Assembly: GCA_036556965.1 (NCBI GenBank)
Contig: DATBIO010000024.1
Coordinates: forward strand, 1 to 16,789
Reading direction: 5' to 3'
Source of the DNA: DATBIO01 sp036556965
GTDB lineage: Bacteria; Acidobacteriota; Vicinamibacteria; Fen-336
DNA: 16,789 nt
The notes below the pieces were generated by a model, which searched no databases, was not told where the DNA came from, and saw nothing but the letters and a program-made list of their open reading frames with translations. This document shows, piece by piece, positions 14,545-16,789 of this stretch. The translations under genes were made by a program, and so were the position numbers. Position 1 is the first letter of the stretch. The number at the start of each line of letters is the position of its first letter.

Positions 14545-15855
14545 TTGGCCCAGGACACGCTGGCCGTCCTCGAGAAGAAGCTGGAGTCGGGAGAGGCGCG
14601 CGTGGGCGTGCTGGGCCTCGGCTATGTCGGCCTGCCCCTCTCCGTCGAGTTCGCCTCCGCGGGGCTCGCCGTCACGGGCTTCGACCTCTCCTCCGCGAAG
14701 GTCGCCGCCGTCAACCGCGGCGAGTCCTACGTCGGCGACGTCCCCGCCGCGCGCGTGGCCGCGCTGGTGGCGGCGGGCCGGCTCCAGGCCAGCGAGGACT
14801 TCGCGCGCCTGGGCGGCTGCGACGCGATGATCATCTGCGTGCCCACCCCGCTGAGCAAGACCAAGGACCCCGACCTCTCCCTGGTGGTGGAGGCCGCGCG
14901 CGCCATCGCCGGCCACCTGCGCGAGGGGCAGCTGGTGGTGCTGGAGAGCACCACCTACCCGGGCACCACCGAGGAGCTGATCCAGCCCATCCTGGAGGCG
15001 GGCGGGCTCCGGGCGGGAGACGGCTTCTTCCTCGCCTTCTCCCCCGAGCGCGTGGACCCCGGGAATGCGCGCTTCAACACCCGCAACACGCCCAAGATCA
15101 TCGGCGGCGTCACCCCCGCCTGCACCCGCGTGGCGCGCCTGCTCTACGCGCGGGCGGTGGAGACCGTCATCCCCGTCTCCACCACCCGGGCCGCGGAGAT
15201 GGTCAAGCTCCTGGAGAACACCTTCCGCAGCGTCAACATCGGGCTCGTCAACGAGGTCGCCCTGATGTGCCGGCGGCTGGGCGTGGACGTGTGGGAGGTG
15301 ATCGAGGCGGCGGCCAGCAAGCCCTTCGGCTTCATGCCCTTCTTCCCCGGCCCCGGCCTGGGCGGCCACTGCATACCGGTGGACCCCCTGTACCTCTCCT
15401 GGAAGCTGAAGACCCTGAACTACCGGGCGCGCTTCATCGAGCTGGCGGGGGAGGTCAACTCCGAGATGCCCGAGCACGTGTGCCAGCGCGTGGCCGACGC
15501 GCTGAACGAGCGCGAGCGCAGCGTGAAGGGGAGCCGGATCCTGGTGCTGGGCGTGGCCTACAAGCGCGACGTGGACGACGTGCGCGAGTCGCCTGCCCTC
15601 GACATCATCCGCCTCCTGCAGAGCCGGGGGGCGGAGGTGGCCTACAACGACCCCCACGTCCCGGAGCTGGTGCTGGACCACTCCACCCTGCGGTCCCAGG
15701 AGCTCCGGCCCGCCCTCGGGCGCGCCGACCTCGTCCTCATCGTGACCGACCACACCGCCTACCCGTACCCCGAGATCGTGGAGGGGGCGGCCGTGGTGGT
15801 GGACACGCGCAACGCCACCCGGGGTATCGTGTCGGAGAAGGTGCTCAAGCTCTGA
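14545..15855 (+). CDS. wbpA: UDP-N-acetylglucosamine 6-dehydrogenase-like nucleotide-sugar dehydrogenase
   Basis: 436 aa from the TTG start, the length usual for WbpA-type enzymes. It oxidises a UDP-sugar C6 hydroxyl to a carboxylate with two NAD+. NAD-binding GLGYVG lies at about 24-29, then PTPLSKTKDPDLS, VLESTTYPGTTEE, FSPERVDPGN, and EMVKLLENTFRSVNI with Lys221 and Asn225. The catalytic Cys276 is in PGLGGHCIPVDP, and VLGVAYKRDVDDVRESPALD begins the C-terminal domain. PFGFMPFFPGPG favours the UDP-GlcNAc subgroup over UDP-glucose, but substrate is inferred. The start is TTG with GGGAGG (14531-14536) 8 bases upstream. The frame is open back past 14470, but that part overlaps the promoter. 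Confidence 0.88.
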   Translation: MAQDTLAVLEKKLESGEARVGVLGLGYVGLPLSVEFASAGLAVTGFDLSSAKVAAVNRGESYVGDVPAARVAALVAAGRLQASEDFARLGGCDAMIICVPTPLSKTKDPDLSLVVEAARAIAGHLREGQLVVLESTTYPGTTEELIQPILEAGGLRAGDGFFLAFSPERVDPGNARFNTRNTPKIIGGVTPACTRVARLLYARAVETVIPVSTTRAAEMVKLLENTFRSVNIGLVNEVALMCRRLGVDVWEVIEAAASKPFGFMPFFPGPGLGGHCIPVDPLYLSWKLKTLNYRARFIELAGEVNSEMPEHVCQRVADALNERERSVKGSRILVLGVAYKRDVDDVRESPALDIIRLLQSRGAEVAYNDPHVPELVLDHSTLRSQELRPALGRADLVLIVTDHTAYPYPEIVEGAAVVVDTRNATRGIVSEKVLKL

Positions 15856-15862
15856 GGCCGTC

Positions 15863-16462
15863 GTGGTGAACCTGCCCAACGCGCTGACCGCCCTCCGCAT
15901 CTTCCTGGTCCCCATCCTGGTGGTGGTTCTGTTGACGCGGGCCGAGCACCACCTCTTCCTGGGCGCCGGCATCTTCGGCCTGGCCGTGCTGACCGACTAC
16001 CTCGACGGCTACCTGGCGCGGCGCCGCAACCAGGTGACCAAGGTCGGCATCCTCCTCGACCCGCTGGCCGACAAGCTCCTCACCGCGGCCGCCTTCCTCT
16101 CCCTGGTGGAGCTCGACGCCGTGCCCGCCTGGATGGTGATGATCATCATCGGCCGGGAGTTCCTGGTGACCGGGCTGCGCAACGTGGCCGCGGGACGGGG
16201 TGTGCTGATCCCGGCCTCTCCGCTGGGCAAGGGCAAGATGGTGGCCCAGGTGGTCTGCATCTTCCTGCTCCTGCTGGGCCGGCGCTACGCCGTGCTCCAG
16301 CCCGCCGCCCTCGTCAGCCTGTGGGTGGTGGTGGTGCTGGCCCTGGTCTCGGGCGTGGACTACTTCCGGATGTTCTGGCGCGAGGTGTTCCGCCCGAGCC
16401 CGGCGCGGCTGCCGCGGGAAGAGCGGGCCCCCGAAGAGCGCGTGCAGGGCTCCGTGCGCTGA
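15863..16462 (+). CDS. pgsA: CDP-diacylglycerol-glycerol-3-phosphate 3-phosphatidyltransferase
   Basis: 199 aa inner-membrane enzyme that makes phosphatidylglycerol phosphate, committing CDP-diacylglycerol to phosphatidylglycerol and cardiolipin. The full CDP-alcohol phosphotransferase motif is present: Asp45, Asp48-Gly49, Ala52-Arg53, Gly62, Asp66 and Asp70 (DYLDGYLAR...GILLDPLADK). Hydrophobic helices are seen at about 11-25, 32-47, 90-105, 126-140 and 147-165. The tail after FWREVF is hydrophilic and Pro/Arg/Glu-rich, a short extension. Two adjacent GTG codons, 15863 and 15866, could both serve as starts with GAGG upstream; 15866 gives the more usual MNLPN. It begins 7 bases after the dehydrogenase stop, so the two form an operon. 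Confidence 0.95.
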   Translation: MVNLPNALTALRIFLVPILVVVLLTRAEHHLFLGAGIFGLAVLTDYLDGYLARRRNQVTKVGILLDPLADKLLTAAAFLSLVELDAVPAWMVMIIIGREFLVTGLRNVAAGRGVLIPASPLGKGKMVAQVVCIFLLLLGRRYAVLQPAALVSLWVVVVLALVSGVDYFRMFWREVFRPSPARLPREERAPEERVQGSVR

Positions 16463-16493
16463 CGCCGCCCTCGGCTCTTCCGCGGAGTCCCCT

Positions 16494-16789
16494 TCACCAG
16501 TCACCGTGCCGCACGCCGCGCGCGTAGTACCAGAGGCCGGTCTGGAGGTGCAGGAGCAGCAGCACGGCGAGGAGCGCGTTCAAGGCGCCCATCCGGCCGC
16601 GCCCGGCGGGCCAGGACCACTCGGCGTGGCGAGCGAAGCGCGCCAGTGACACCAGGAACACGTCGCCGCCGGCTACGGGAGCAGGCGCCCCGCCGCCGGA
16701 AGCGCCGTTCGACGGAAGGACCGTGTGCCGGGACTCCGTGCGCTCGCGGAAGGGCGGCGGACCCTCGAGAGAGCGAGGGCCCGCCCGGG
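16494..16789 (-). CDS. C-terminal end of an unidentified protein with one membrane helix (cut by window edge)
   Basis: A reading frame enters from the right edge and runs about 98 codons to TGA at 16496-16494. I do not recognise a family. Visible parts are a Pro/Gly/Ser-rich hydrophilic stretch (RSLEGPPPFRER... SNGASGGGAPAP), then GGDVFLVSLARFARHAEWSW. A hydrophobic helix follows (ALNALLAVLLLLHLQTGLW), ending YYARGVRHGDW. Codon third positions are mostly G or C, as in the neighbouring genes, which supports real coding. It converges on pgsA with a 31-base gap that shows no clear terminator. The last 31 residues begin with Met and could in principle be a separate small membrane peptide, but a longer protein is more likely. 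Confidence 0.55.
   Translation of the reverse strand, partial: RAGPRSLEGPPPFRERTESRHTVLPSNGASGGGAPAPVAGGDVFLVSLARFARHAEWSWPAGRGRMGALNALLAVLLLLHLQTGLWYYARGVRHGDW

Overview
The window is very GC-rich (about 70%) and densely coded. Most genes read leftward (minus strand), in four apparent transcription units; two rightward genes lie near the right end. The mix of a pilus retraction ATPase, a soluble Ser/Thr kinase, a bactofilin, an hrcA-type chaperone operon and nucleotide-sugar genes fits a GC-rich Gram-negative-type bacterium of the Myxococcota or Acidobacteriota kind. This is an inference from gene content and composition; no marker here fixes the phylum.

Left end (minus): ilvE (branched-chain aminotransferase) is followed after 3 bases by the start of a pilT-like gene cut by the window edge. 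A near-consensus promoter (1374-1402) precedes ilvE with a leader of about 96 nt.

1443-8578 (minus): hrcA-grpE-dnaK-dnaJ-prmA-rsmE, then a Ser/Thr kinase with a C-terminal zinc ribbon. hrcA/grpE and prmA/rsmE overlap by 4 bases. The order through rsmE matches the long dnaK operon of Bacillus subtilis. HrcA's usual CIRCE operator is not visible, and hrcA looks leaderless.

8641-11935 (minus): tRNA-Gly(CCC) with encoded CCA and its own promoter, then a bactofilin, an aldehyde dehydrogenase and alanine dehydrogenase. They are close enough to share a transcript, although a GC hairpin separates the bactofilin from the dehydrogenases.

12027-14425 (minus): a mannose-1-phosphate guanylyltransferase-like gene overlaps a phosphomannomutase/phosphoglucomutase by 4 bases; together they would make GDP-mannose. 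Diverging from them at 14545 is a UDP-GlcNAc-type nucleotide-sugar dehydrogenase (TTG start, clear promoter), then pgsA. These four genes form an envelope-precursor block (GDP-mannose, a UDP-uronic acid, phosphatidylglycerol). The right edge holds the C-terminal end of an unidentified minus-strand protein with one membrane helix.

I found no CRISPR array, insertion sequence, phage gene or obvious new defence system. The interesting material is regulatory and organisational: leaderless or SD-less first genes, non-ATG starts, overlapping divergent promoters, U-less GC hairpins at junctions, and a kinase attached to a chaperone operon.
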